A stretch of DNA of 64,000 nucleotides from Silene conica (Eukaryota > Streptophyta > Magnoliopsida > Caryophyllales > Caryophyllaceae), in assembly GCA_029255685.2 (NCBI GenBank), contig CM055314.2, positions 45,838,772 to 45,902,771 of the forward strand, given 5' to 3'. Below the pieces are notes generated by a model, which worked only from the letters and a program-made list of their open reading frames with translations, was not told where the DNA came from and did not search any database. Within the stretch, counting starts at the first letter, position 1. Each line of letters begins with the position of its first letter. Positions 12,101 to 24,958 of the stretch are shown piece by piece. The position numbers and the translations under genes were made by a program.

Positions 12101-13317
12101 GGCCAAGGCACAACTCGGTCATTGGTGCCCATGGCGTAGACAAAGCTCGGTCATTGGTGCCCATGGCCTAGGCATTGCTCCGTCGTTGGTGCCCATGGCC
12201 TAGGCAGTGCTCGGGCATTTGTGCCCATGGCCTAGGCAGTGCTAAGTCATTGGTGCCCATGGCCTTGGCATTGCTCGATCATTGGTGCCTATGGCCTAGG
12301 CAGTGATCGGGCATTGGTGCCCATGGCCTAGGCATTGCTCGGCCATTGGTGCCCACGGCCTAGGCATTGCTCGGTTATTGGTGCCCACGGCCTAGGCAGT
12401 GTTCGGGCATTGGTGCTCATGGCCTAGGCAGTGCTCGGTCATTGGTGCCCATGGCCTAGGCAGTGCTCGGTCATTGGTGCCCATGGCCTAGGCAGTGATC
12501 GGGCATTGGTGCCCATGGCCTAGGCATTGCTCGGCCATTGGTGCCCACGGCCAAGGCATTGCTCGGTTATTTGTGCCCACGGCCTAGGCAGTGTTCGGGC
12601 ATTGGTGCTCATGGCCTAGGCAGTGCTCGGTCATTGGTGCCCATGGCCTAGGCAGTGCTCGGTCAGCGGTGCCCATGGCCTAGGTAGTGCTCGGTCATTG
12701 GTGCCCATGGCCTAGGCAAAGCTCGGTCATTGGTGCCCATGGCCTAGGCATTGCTTGGTCATCGGTGCCCATGGCCTAGGCAGTGCTCGGTCATTGGTGC
12801 CCATGGCCTTGGCAGTGCCTGGTCATTGGTGCCCATGGCCTAGGCAGTGCTCGGTTATTGGTGCCCATGGCCTAGGTAGTGCTCGGTCATTGGTGCCCAT
12901 GGCGTAGACAAAGCTCGGTCATTGGTTCCCATGGCCTAGGAAGTGCTCGGTCATTGGTGCCCATGGCCTAGGCAGTACTCGGTCATTGGTGCCCATGGCT
13001 TGGGCATTGCAAGGGCATTGGTGCCCATGGCCTAGGCAGTGCTCGGTCAGAGGTGCCCACGGCCTAGGCAGTGCTCGGTCATTGCTGCCCATGGCCTAGG
13101 CAAAGCTCGGTCATTGGTGCCCATGGCCTAGGCAGTGCTCCGGATTGGTGCCCATGGCCTAGGCAGTGCTCGGGCATTGGTCCCCATGGCCTAGGCAGTG
13201 CTCGGGCATTGGTGCGCATGGCCTAGGCAAATCTCGGTCATTGGTGCCCATGGCCTAGGCATTGCTCGGTCATTGGTGCCCATGGCCTAGGCAGCGCTCG
13301 GTCATTGGTGCCCATGG
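9153..13317 (+). repeat. 32-bp satellite array, left block
   Basis: About 130 tandem copies of a 32-bp monomer. The core is GTGCCCATGGCCTAGGCA, followed by variants of GTGCTCGGTCATTG. Common variants are CATTGCTCGG, CAAAGCTCGG with GCGTAGA, and CACGGCC for CATGGCC. Each monomer carries overlapping CCATGG, GGCC and CCTAGG sites. It is GC-rich against AT-rich surroundings. Open frames up to about 83 codons result from the repeat and are not genes. Some monomers are 30-31 bp, which breaks phase. Confidence 0.95.
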
Positions 13318-14377
13318 TGTTGGGTTTAGTTATCTCTAAAACTAATTATTTTAGTCATACTAAACAAAAACCTAATTAACATTTTAATTAACTTATTTTA
13401 GCTCTTATGCATGCTAATGTTATATGCGGAAATGAGGAGATTCGAACCCTTACACACGGTCCAAACGAAATGCTAGGATGATCCTCCAAGTATTCAACTA
13501 GAACACCTCCTTAGTGATGCACCAAGACACCCTTTGATTGAACCGAAAACTTGAGTATGCTAGTACCAAAAATTTTACCACATATATGGAATGAATAATA
13601 AGATGTGAACATTTCACATATTATGGGCCGGGGTTGCTTGGGGTGTCGGGTTGGTTGCATGGGGAAGGGGAGATAGGAGCCCTTTTAGTTTACCCATGAA
13701 CTAGGGTGGCTCTAGGTAGCACCCTAATTGATTAAAGTTAAGCACACTTTAATCATTATGTTGGGTTAATTTAATAACACACAACATATCCCTAACCCTT
13801 CACAAAACCGGTGCAAGCATATTTAAAATGGACCTCATATTATAATTTTGTCAATTTTACAATTGTATGTTATGTGACGTACAATATGTCACAATGTTAT
13901 AAAATACAATTGTTTTAATTAAAAACATACATATTTATCAAATAAATATTATTTATAAATTAAATAAATCACATTTATCAAGTTGACAAGTAATTCGTAA
14001 TTACTAATATAAAATGTTCATTTACAATAATCGTCAATACGATCTACAACTTTTGTAATAATTTAAACCCGATTCATTCTAATTATGATATTATAAAATA
14101 TCGTTCATCGTTTAATAATTGACACGTTTCAATTATAAACATAAATCTTACAATAAGATTTAACCTCTGATTTCTCGGTATACGAGTTTAAGGAATATGA
14201 TCAAATCGTATCAATATACATTTGATCACTTTATCAATTAAGGGAATTGTCCTATAGGTGTGACCTAAAGGGATTAACTGACCACCACCGTCATACGACA
14301 GTAATGTCAAACTCTAGCTAGCCAATCATTACCGATTAATGTTGGTCAATTGACTAATATAATTCCGTAGACTAATA
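13318..14377 (-). repeat. Truncated inverted copia-type LTR (E)
   Basis: Starts TGTTGGGTTTAG and matches in order the minus-strand LTRs of element C (for example GCATGC, TTCGAACCCTTACACACGGTCC split by small changes, and the block ending GTTGGTCAATTGAC). The part corresponding to the LTR start (about 80 nt, up to CATTTCCCAACA) is missing; a short duplication and a palindrome stand there instead. Its left end abuts satellite directly. It has no primer binding site or internal region of its own, so it is a solo or broken LTR fused head-to-head with element A. Confidence 0.8.
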
Positions 14378-14423
14378 TAATGTTGGTCAGTTGACTAATA
14401 TATTAGTCAACTGACCAACATTA
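14378..14423. repeat. 46-bp perfect palindrome at the inverted-LTR junction
   Basis: The arms read AATGTTGGTCAGTTGACTAA outward from the centre at 14400/14401 and pair perfectly over 23 bases. It joins inverted LTR E with the truncated 5' LTR of A. Confidence 0.9.
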
Positions 14424-15546
14424 ATCGGTAATGATTGGCTAGCTAGAGTTTGACATTACTGTCGTATGACGGTGGTGGTCAGTTGATCCCTTTAGGTCAC
14501 ACCTTTAGGACAATTCCCTTAATTGATAAAATAATCAAATGTATAGTGATACGATTTGATCATATTCCTTAAACTCGTATATCGAGAAATTAGAGGTTAA
14601 ATCTTATTGTAAGATTTATGTTTAAAATTAAAGCGTGTCAATTATTAAACATTAAACGATATTTTATTATATCGTAATTAGAATGAATTGGGTCGAAATT
14701 AATACAAAGGTTGTAAATCGTATTGACGATAAATTATCATTTTATATTTGTAATTTCGAATTACTTGTCAATTGATAAATAAGATTTATTTAATTATATA
14801 TATATAATATTAATATGATAAATATTTATATTAAGATAATTTTATTACTATGTGACATATAAGATGTCACATTATACAATTGACAAATTTATAAAATGAA
14901 ATCCATTTTATGATGGTTGGCACCGGTTTTGGGGTTGCAAATAAGATGATTTGTGTGTGTTAATTGTTCTAAAAACACAATCATAAAAGTGTCTTGGAAA
15001 CACTATCTAGAGCCACCCTAAGAAGCATGGGTAAGGCAACATGTCCCCTTGTTGCTCTTCCCATAGCCGGCCTCACCATCTCCCAAAACCCTACCCACTT
15101 AAATATATGACATGCTCATATTATTCATTCTAGTGTTGTTGTTGCTAAAAAATTTTCTAAGGGTGAGAAAATATTTTACATAAAATCCTCTAAGTATTAT
15201 TATAAGATAATAACATTACTAGTTATATAAGTGATATAATATTAGTACAATAAGCTCCTACTAGAACTTATATTGTTTAAGGAAAATCAGTCTTCTTGTA
15301 CTAGCATACTCGAGATTTCGGATCATTCAAGGGTTGTCTTGGTGCATCCAAAGGAGGTATTCTTATTTGGGTACTTGGAGGATCATCCTTGCTATAATCT
15401 TGGACCGTGTGTAAGGGTTCAATATCTCCTTATTTCCGCATATATTAGCATGCATAAGATCGTATTAACAAGTATATAAAAATGTTAATTACAAGGTTAG
15501 TTTAGTATGACTAAAATTGTTTATGAGTAACTATTAAAACCTTTCA
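14399..15546 (+). repeat. 5' LTR of element A (first ~82 nt missing)
   Basis: Matches 29188-30335 throughout and ends CCTTTCA two bases before the primer binding site. Comparison with the 3' LTR shows that the TGTTGGGAAATG start and following bases are lost at the palindromic junction. Confidence 0.85.
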
Positions 15547-15548
15547 AT

Positions 15549-15560
15549 TGGTATCAGAGC
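15549..15560 (+). other. Primer binding site of element A
   Basis: TGGTATCAGAGC two bases after the LTR end, complementary to the initiator-Met tRNA 3' end. Confidence 0.95.
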
Positions 15561-17966
15561 AATAGGTTTGCATGCTTTCCGTTTACGTTTTTACGGAGTT
15601 ATAGTGATAACAAAATAAAATTTGAATTTTCGTTTAATATATGATATGCACGAAATAATTTTAGCATGATTACCTACTGTTTTCTAAAATGTTTTAGAAT
15701 ATTTGGAATATATTTTGCATGAATATTGATTAATGGTATATTAAATCTCGGTTTTATAAAGTTTTAATGGTTAAAGTCGTTTATTTTGGGAAAAATAGCT
15801 AAAATCATCTTTTGGCCGAGATTTTTCAGTATGTTATCACATGTATTTTCTATAATATGAATATGAATTTTCGTAAATTATGGACTTATAAAACGTGTGA
15901 TATGAATTTTAAGTGTTAAAATGCAATAAGATGAATAAAATTGGGTTAAAATACTTATATTATGAATTTGACTATAAATATTTATGAGGATGTCACATGC
16001 AATATTTAAAAGGTATGTTGAATTTTCCAGAAATTTATCTCAAATATTGCAATATTATAGATTTTTAATGTAAAAATCGGATAACTAGTGACATAATTTC
16101 GACTTTAATAGTTTAAGTTGGAATTTGGCCATAAAAATTTAACACGATGTCATATATATTATTTCCAGCATGTATAAAATTTTCGAGAATTTTATCTTAT
16201 TTTATGCTTGAGAAATAATTTTAAAGGTTAAAATCGTACGATATATGACGTAAATCGTTAAAATTTGCAAAAAATGTTAAAATGGCCGAAAAATTTAACC
16301 CATATTTGTCATATATGATATGTTCATCATGAAATTTTTCTTGGGAGCCAAAAGTTTCAGATTTGATTTAATTTTAATTTGTTAAAAGTAGCATTTAAAA
16401 TTGAATATTTAGAGTCATCCATTTAAAATTTCGACCATGGGGCAATGTGCCATTTAATTTTCTGTCCATTTTGTGTTCTTAAAATGTTTTGGAAGGTATA
16501 AAAATATTACTAGTATTTAATTTGCATTTATGAAGTTAATTATTGAATTTTCCGACTTAAAATGCTCGTTTTACGTCTTATTTACGAAATAATGTTAAAA
16601 CCGTATAAATACTAATATTTTAAGACTCTGAAAATTTTAAGAACATTCTGGATTTTTCAAAATTTGAATTTTGAATTTTCGAAATTTTTATGACTCTTTT
16701 GGATTTTATATTTTTTCCCGTAAAACCGAGTAATACCGATCAATATTGAAATATATTAAGTTAAGTCATGTTCAAAGTTTGAGTAAGACTAAATTTTGAA
16801 TCCTATGCGAGTTAGGATGATTAACTTAAGGATGAAAACCGTTTCATATAATGCATTGTGTTGTTAACCGTTAAAACACGCGATTCCATAAACCGAGGTT
16901 TTCGATAACTATTTAAATAAGTGTTTTAAATAGGATGATTTGGCTTAGGATTTGCATGATTATTCATATTTACATAAGCATTGCATATTATATTATGAAT
17001 GTCATGATTTATTTTTTTTACGTAATTTTGGGAATTATGTAATTTACTTAGTATGGCCTTAGTTTTAATCGGTATTTCCCGTAATGTAAGGGGTTACCGA
17101 TTCGGTTGTAATTTTGTGATCTCGTATCACCCAATTGTAATTTATTTCTATTTTATAATGTATAAAGTAGACTAGAAAAGTTGTAATATTTGTATATTCC
17201 GGAGTTCCTTGAAGACGGTGTCATTCGGAAAGGAGTTCCGACAAGACGGTGTTTACCTCGAAGTGCGTGCCGCGTGAAGTTCAAGGGACCAAAGGAGTTG
17301 GTTTCCGAATTTGTACTTTATTATTTCTTTTCTAGGAAAGGCCATACTAGGGTTTATTTTATGCTTTTATTTTTGCTTTTATATGTTTGCATGCATAGCC
17401 AAATGGTCATACATCGTATCATGCATATTTCGACCTAGTCGACCTAGTCATTTATTTTATCGATAATTCACCGACTTAGTTCACTTAAACGGAGATAGAT
17501 AATAATTTGACTAGATCTCTTACATATAAATATTGAGACTTAGCCTTACCAAAAAGTACGGACCCATGAATCCCTTCTTCACAAGAACGTAGGCTCGACT
17601 ACACCGGGGTACTAAAATTGTCACGTTGGGTAAGTGGGGTAATAAAATTACACCTTGAAATTTGGTTGATCTCAACGAAAGTATTCGTAACCGTAGTTGC
17701 AATAAGTTCGGGCTTGTCGACCGAGAGTTCTAAGAGTAGAACCGATTAAAGGGTTAATCGACCAAATTATACCAATACGGGTTGAATTGGCTACACCGTG
17801 CCCGGATTAGTATGGGTTTGGGTCTCGGGATTGTTTACTTAATTGGGTAAGAGATCATTAAGTAAATATATAACTAAACTTTTTAAAGTTTCTAGTTTAA
17901 ATTATGAATTTTAAAAATGATGTTGTTTTTCCTTTTATTATTGTAGTTTAATTTTCAACAACATCA
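15561..17966 (+). other. Untranslated leader of element A
   Basis: 2.4 kb, AT-rich, with no credible frame; matched almost throughout by the leaders of B and C. At 17563-17640 it carries a block starting CCCATGAATCCCTTCTTC and ending GGGTAAGTGGG, which is also present in the autonomous element D at the same distance from gag. Near 17330-17360 is another shared piece (AGGCCATACTAGG). Packaging or dimerisation is a possible role by analogy with retroviral leaders. Confidence 0.75.
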
Positions 17967-18893
17967 ATGGCAACCAACGCTCCACCTCTCACTAACGTAT
18001 CATGGCTTCGATCCTTTATGGATCGTTGCAAACTCGATAAGCATGGTTCAAACTTTAAGGATTGGGATGCGCAATTACTTTTGGCCGCTCAAGGTGACGA
18101 TAAGAGTCGTTACCTATCCGAAGCCGCTCCGACCGCTCGTTCGTCGGTCCAAACTCGTGAGGCCTATGAAGCCTACATGAAAGAGTCCTCCGCTCTTAAA
18201 AATGTGCTCATCTTCTCCATGGAGCCGGATCTCCAAAGAAGTATGATTAAGTTGACCACATCGTATGAGATATACACCAAGCTTACGACCATGTTTTCGC
18301 AAACTCCAAGGGTGATTCAATATGAGGCGGCTTCCGCCTTCTTTGACATTAAATTCAAGGAAGGGCAAAAGATAAGCCCTCATGTGCTCAAACTCGTTGA
18401 GCTCGCGGAGACTCTAAAAGCTCAAGATGTTGATGTTCCCGACTCTCTTATTATTGACCGAGTTCTTCACTCGCTCAATAAGGTTAAAGTGTATGCTCAA
18501 TTCCGGGTGAATTTCAATATGTGAAACCAAGAGACCACGTTGGATGAGTTGCATAAGATGCTCGTCCAAGCCGAAAGGGACATGGGACTTCATGAAAGTT
18601 CCACTAAGGATGTTTTGAACATCAAAAAGAAAGGGAAAAAGAGCTTCAAAAGGAATGCCTAAAAAGGCAAGGGCAAGAAAACGTTCAAGCCCAAGGCGAC
18701 CAAAGAAAAGACCTTTTCGAAAGGCGCTTCCACCTCGTCTTCGAAATCCGAAGACAAGTGCCACTATTGCACGAGGATCGGTCATTGGAAGAGAAATTGC
18801 CCCAAATACTTAAGCGATCTCAAAAATGGGAAGGCAACCGCCGTAGGTAATAATTCTCGTTTAAATTCATGTCATTTATCAACTTATGTATAA
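17967..18893 (+). pseudogene. gag pseudogene of element A (two nonsense codons)
   Basis: Starts MATNAPPLTNVSWLRSFMD and stays in one frame to a TAA at 18891, but is broken by TGA at 18522-18524 and TAA at 18660-18662. In B and C the first is an Arg codon (CGA), so the change is a CpG to TpG transition. The C-terminal zinc knuckle CHYCTRIGHWKRNC (CX2CX4HX4C) remains after the stops. It also lacks two residues present in B near position 55. The family is the copia-type capsid/UBN2-like Gag that forms virus-like particles. This copy could make only a 185-residue capsid part without the knuckle. Confidence 0.9.
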
Positions 18894-21280
18894 TGATACA
18901 AGTGTGTTGATATTTACCCTTTTTAATTGTTTTAAAGGGGCGCCTCCTAATAATGATAAGGGCAAGGAGAAGGAAGCATGAAGTTCCTTACTTGGATGGC
19001 TATGGTAGCATCCAAATTGATCGAAGACTTGAAGAGCTAGCCTCTAATTTTCATATCGTCTTCTTTCATATTTTGCATTTTATTTTGGAACAATTTTCTT
19101 GTAAGACAAGGATTAAAATCCTAAAACAATGGTTGTAATTTTGGATATTAGTGACTTGGTTTTCAACCCGAGTTACTACTTTTGTTTTTAATCAAAGTCT
19201 TGATTTCTCGAAATAAATTGCATACCTTGTTAAAACATGAATAATTGTGATTTTCATCACGAAATAAACATTGATACGATCAATATAATATAATCAAAGT
19301 GTTGATTAAAACGGAGAACTACACCCCATGAGATACTTTCAATCAAAATGAGACAATATTAGTTCATTATAAGATTTTCATTTGAAGTGAAAATGAGAAT
19401 GTATTCATCATACCAAAAACTTATATACATTGGTACGATCGAAATAAGCTATCCTTGTACAAATAAGGGTTATTTTAAACGATAGAGTGGGAGAAAATTT
19501 TCGACCTACAAACCAATGATATAACTATAGGATCTTAGAGAAGATTCCTGAAAGGGTTCTTAAGAAGAAACCTAAATAAGATAACAAAGAAACTACGAGA
19601 GGACACTCGAAGAAAGGTACACTGAAGAAACTACGGGAGGACACTCGAAGAAAGGTTCTTTGTGTTCATTGTTTCAGTGGAAAACCCCGTATGAATTCGG
19701 AAGGAAGATCGGCTCCATGAGATAGTGATTTTTCAAAGATTATAAGATAATAGAGGAGAAATCATCTATCTATTCGGAGGCAAGACCGATTCCTTGAAAT
19801 AATGATTTTCTATGATTATAAGATAATAGAGGAGAAATCACCTCAGTCCCCTCGACAGTAGTTTATGTTGTGTCAGAAGGTATGATCTGAAAAGATGGAT
19901 CACTATAGAGATAGTAATTCGAGTAATAGTTTAACATGCGAGAAATGAAAGGTTCATTTAAGATATCGAGAGATATTGTTTTCAGTGGGAGCAATATTCA
20001 TTAAAGAATTGAAACCTACCATTTAGAGAGAATGGGTGATTCTTTAAGAGTAAAGAATAAGAGGTACTCAATTTAGATGAATAAAATATTTTGTATCATA
20101 TAATGATGGAGTTTTAATGGGAAGGTTTATTATATGGATAATAAAAGGTCGCCTACTAGAAGTTAGAATGGTTGGATACATTATTCATAACGATGAATGA
20201 AACCATTATCAAATAGCCAAGATGAGTGAAAATTATTAGAATGATGAAATCATAAATAGACTACAATGTAAATTTCAGTACATAAGTGACTAAAGAGAGT
20301 GATTCCTTAATCCCTCCAGTATATCGATACGTCACAAGTTATAAGATAACAGTGGGAGCTTTCCTCCAGAAAGGAAACTCAAAATCTAGAAAGAGTTCTA
20401 GATATGTACTCAAATAGAATCATATTATACGGGATAATATGAGAATGAAGGAGACCAAAATTTTGTAAGTTTTGCAATCATGAATAAAAGTTATTCGCAA
20501 AACACTAATACAAACAGATGATTCTGCATCAAATGCAATGTAATAATATTGACTATTGTTGCATGACAACATCATTTGAGTTATAATTAACTCAAAGTAA
20601 AAGATACTTTGTCAGAATCCAAATGGGTTGTAAGAGACAATATTGAACCCCATAAGTGAACTGGATTGACTTAGTATGTCCCCTAGCCGCTTACATGAGG
20701 TGACATCTCAAAGCGACTAGAGTGTGAGGCGATTGATGGCAAGTTCAAATGCCATAGAGTCATATGTGATGACTAGTCGATCACATAGGCAGACTGGAAG
20801 AGACACTCTGTCGGGCAAAGTGACCGCTTATAGTGTTCTGGAAATTTTATAGCCGGGTCGTTGCAACAGCTGCTATAGTATTCTTGTGAGTCAATTCTTA
20901 GACTAAAGACTAATCTCCCAAGATGGTACAGTTTAGGCATAACCTTGATCCATTCTCTACGACTTTTCGTAACTGGAGTCAAATGGGATTGCTTTGGGTT
21001 GTGACTGACTGTGACTAGTTGAAGGAAGTAGTGCGATAGAAATTGTCCACCCCTTGTCAGGGTTGTTCAAATCTCAAGGCCACTCGAGGAGAAGTTAACT
21101 GGAAATGCGTGGCCACGCTCGGAAGGTATCTATGGTAGATAATTCCGGTCATACAGTTATTCTCCAGATCGAGGAAACCACTCATGATATGATCGAATGC
21201 AAGTACGACCTCAGAGAGACATCTTGCATTGAGTGGGAGATTGTAATAGGACAAGAGAATTGGTGAAGCACACTTGTCGA
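18894..21280 (+). other. Non-coding 3' internal region of element A
   Basis: 2.4 kb without a recognisable frame, shared with B and C. Just after gag, the stretch around 18945-19040 looks like decayed coding sequence (Lys/Glu-rich, then ...SLLGWLW-like), but stops fill it. About 19588-19660 holds a tandem repeat of GGACACTCGAAGAAAGG. The last 600-700 nt correspond to the region between pol and the 3' LTR in element D. Confidence 0.7.
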
Positions 21281-21295
21281 GGACAAGTGGGAGAT
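21281..21295 (+). other. Polypurine tract of element A
   Basis: GGACAAGTGGGAGAT ends directly at the 3' LTR start TGTTGGG. The same 15 bases precede the 3' LTRs of B, C and the autonomous element D. Confidence 0.9.
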
Positions 21296-21356
21296 TGTTG
21301 GGAAATGTGTCCTCAACAATAGTGCGATCACGTAATTAAATCTCATGACGAGAATG
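21296..21356 (+). repeat. 3' LTR of element A, first segment
   Basis: TGTTGGGAAATGTGTCC... up to GAATG, where element B interrupts it. It continues at 29167. The GAATG is duplicated at 29162-29166. Confidence 0.9.
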
Positions 21357-22598
21357 TGTTAGATTTTATTAGTTGCTCATAAAATAATTTTAGTCATACT
21401 AACATAATCTTTTAACTAACTCTTTAATTAACATATTATGATGATCTTATGCATGCTACTATATGCGGAAAGAAGGAGAAAACCGTGTTCTTACACTCGG
21501 TCTAAGCTTAGCAAGGATGATCCTCCAAGTACCCAAAATAGAATACCTCCTTTGGATGCACCAAGACAACCCCTTAATAAACCGAACCCATGTAGATGCT
21601 AGACTAGAATCGGTTTCTTCCTTAAAGTAATTCTAATCACTCTTATTAGAATATAAATACAATACTACTATTAGTATGTCAATATTATCTTATAATATGA
21701 TTTTAGAGGTTTTCTTAGAATTTTCTCTCTAGAAAATTTGCTAGGATTTTCATAGAAATGAATTGTGTTAGTTATGTGATAGGAAGATCACAACTTTAAT
21801 AGTGTGGTCTTGGGTTTGGGATGGCCGAAGCATAGGGAGTCCCAAGAGGGAACACCTTCCCTTTCCCATGCAATTTTATTGGCCTTAGGTAGTGTTATCA
21901 AGGCACACTATAATCATTAGGTTAATAGGGTATTAAGTGTGCTTCTTAAACACTCCTCAAACCCTCCCAAACCGTCACATTTAGGGTTAAAATGGTTATC
22001 CATTTTACATTTTGTCAATTGTAGAAATTGTATAATCTTGTGACATCTTATATGTCTTTAAGATATAAAAAGCATTAGTACATCTAAAACATATAAATAT
22101 TTATCATATAAATATTTTACATAATTAAATAAATCACGTTTATTTAATTAATAAGTAATTCGAAATTACATAATGTAAAATGATCATTTATCGTCAATAC
22201 GATTTACAACCTTTGTATTATTTCAACCCAATTCATTCTAATAACGATATTATAAATATCGTTTTAATGTTCAACAATTGACACGTTTCAATTTTAAACA
22301 AAAATCTTACATTAAGATTTAACCTCTAATTTCTCGATATACGAGTTTAAGGAATATGATCAAATCGTATCATTATACATTTGATCACTTTATCAATTAA
22401 GGGAATTGTCCTAAAGGTGTGACCTAAAGGGATCAACTAACCATCACCGTCATACGACAGTAATGTCAAACTCTAGCTAGCCAATCATTACCGATTAATG
22501 TTGGTCAGTTGACTAATAATTCGTATCATCCCTTGCGCATTCTCGTTATGAGATTTAATTACGTGATCGCACTATTGTTGAGGACACATTTCCCAACA
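21357..22598 (-). repeat. 3' LTR of element B
   Basis: 1242 bp. On the minus strand it starts TGTTGGGAAATGTGTCC and ends ...AAATCTAACA. It directly follows the polypurine tract at 22599-22613. Confidence 0.9.
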
Positions 22599-22613
22599 AT
22601 CTCCCACTTGTCC
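22599..22613 (-). other. Polypurine tract of element B
   Basis: Minus strand GGACAAGTGGGAGAT immediately before the LTR, identical to the tracts of A, C and D. Confidence 0.9.
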
Positions 22614-24958
22614 TCGACAAGTGTGCGTCACCAATTCTCTTGTCCTATTACAATCTCCCACTCAATGCAAGATGTCTCTCTGAGGTCGTACTTGCATTCG
22701 ATCATATCATGAGTGGTTTCCTCGATCTGGAGAATAACTGTCTGACCGGAATTATCTACCATAGATACCTTCCGAGCGTGGCCACGCATTTTCAGTTAAC
22801 TCTCCTCGAGTGGCCCTGAGATTTGAACAACCCTGACAAGGGGTGGACAATTTCTATCGCACTACTTCCTTCAACCAGTCACAGTCAGTCACAACCCAAA
22901 ACAATCCCATTTGACTCCAGTTACGAAAAGTCGTAGAGAATGGATCAAAGTTGTGCCTAAACTGTACCATCTTGGGAGAGTAGTCTTTAGTCTAAGAATT
23001 GACTCACAAGAATACTATAGCAGCTCTCGCCACGACCCGGCTATAAAATTTCCAGAACTCTATAAGCGGTCACATTGCCCGACAGAGTGTCTCTTACAGT
23101 CTGCCTATGTGATCGACTAGTCATCTCATATGACTCTATGGCACTTGAACTCGCCATCAATCGCCTCACACTCTAGTCGCTTTGAGACGTCACCTCATGT
23201 AAGCGGCTAGGGGCTATACTAAGTCAATCCAGTTCACTTATGGGGTTCAATATTGTCTCATACAACCCATTTGGATTCTGACAAAGTATCTTTTACTTTG
23301 AGTTATTAATAACTCAAATGATGTTGTCATGCAACAATAGTCAACACTATTACATTGCATTTTGATGCACAATCATCTATTTGTATTAGTGTTTTGCGAA
23401 TAACCTTTATTCATGATTTGCAAAACTTACAAATTTTGGTCTCCTTTATTCTCATATTATCTCGTATAATATGATCCTATTTGAGTACATATCTAGAACT
23501 CTTTCTAGATTTTGAGTTTCCTTTCCGGAGGAAAGCTCCCACTGTTATCTCATAACTTGTGACGTATCGATATACTGGAGGGATTAAAAATCACTCTCTA
23601 TAGTCACTTATGTACTGAAATCTATATTGTAGTTTATTAGTGATTTCATCACTCTTACAATTTTCAAACATCTTGGCTATTTGATAATGGTTTCATTCAT
23701 CATTATGAACAATGTATCCAACCATCCTAACTTCTAGTGGGCGACCTTTTATTATCCATATAATAAACCTTCCCGTAAAGCTCCATCATCTTATGATATA
23801 ATTATTTTATTCATCTAAATTGAGTACCTCTTATTCTTTACTCTTAAAGAATCACCCATTCTCTCTAAATGGTAGGTTTCAATTCCTTAATGAATATTGC
23901 TCCCACTGAAAACAATATCTCTCGATATCATAAATGAACCTTTCATTTCTCGCATGTTAAACTATTACTCGAATCATTATCACTATCACTATCCCCATAG
24001 TGATCTATTTCCATTCAATCAATCATCACCCTCTTATCATGTCTTCGTTTCCTCGAGACGAATATGACATGATAATTTCTTTATAACTACATTAAGAGGA
24101 TTGAGATGATTTCTTCTCTTTTATCTTATAAACTTAGAAAATCATTTATTAAGGAACCGTTTTCCTACCAATTTCATACGGGGTTTCAAGTTTCCTCTCT
24201 ATGAAACAATGAACACAAAGAACCTTTCTTCGAGTGTCCTCCCGTAGTTTCTTCAGTGTCCTCTCGTAGTTTCTTCAGTGTCCTCTCGTAGTTTCTTCAA
24301 ATCATTTAGGGATCTTCTTAAGACTCCCAAGTAAGAATCTTCTCTAAGATCCTTCCTTTATTTTCATCATTGGTTTGCGAGCGAAATATTTTCTCCCACT
24401 CTATCCTTCTAACAATAACCTTTATTCGTTTAAGGATAGCTATTTCGATTAACCAATGTATCTGAATGTTTGAAGTTTGATAGGTGTGATGAATACATTC
24501 TCATTTTCACTTAAAATGAAAATCTTATAATGAACTGATATAGTCTCATTTTGATTGAATTTATCTCATGGGGTGTAGTTCTCCGTTTTAATCAACTCTT
24601 TGATTATATTATATTGATCGTATCAATAGTTTGTTGTGTGATAAAATCACTATTATTCATGTTTAAACAAGGTATGCAATTTATTTGAGAAATCAAAACA
24701 TTGATTAAGAACAAAAGTAGTGACTCGGGTTGAAAACCAAGTCACCAATATCCAAAATTACAACCATTGTTTTAGGATTTTAATCCTTGTCTTACAAGAA
24801 AGTAAATTGTTCTAAAATAAATGCAAAATATGAAAGAAGACGATATGAAATTAGAGCCTAGCTCTTCAAGTCTTCGATCAATTGGATGCTACCATAGCCA
24901 TCCAAGTAAGGAACTTTATGCTTCCTTCTCCTTGCCCTTATCATCATAAGGTACCCCT
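22614..24958 (-). other. Non-coding 3' internal region of element B
   Basis: Counterpart of A 18894-21280. The part nearest the LTR (22599 to about 23300) shares blocks such as CCTCGAGTGGCCCTGAG (22804-22820) with element D. At 24232-24300 is a three-unit repeat of GTGTCCTC(C/T)CGTAGTTTC. No reading frame of note. Confidence 0.7.

Noticed and set aside
9153-13317. The 32-bp repeats as a CRISPR array
   Set aside because: Units are directly contiguous with no spacers, the DNA is eukaryotic with plant retrotransposons, and variants follow satellite-type amplification.
13318-15546. The inverted LTR pair as a foldback/MITE DNA transposon
   Set aside because: Each arm is an LTR of a known family in this window, and the right arm is followed by a primer binding site and an internal region.
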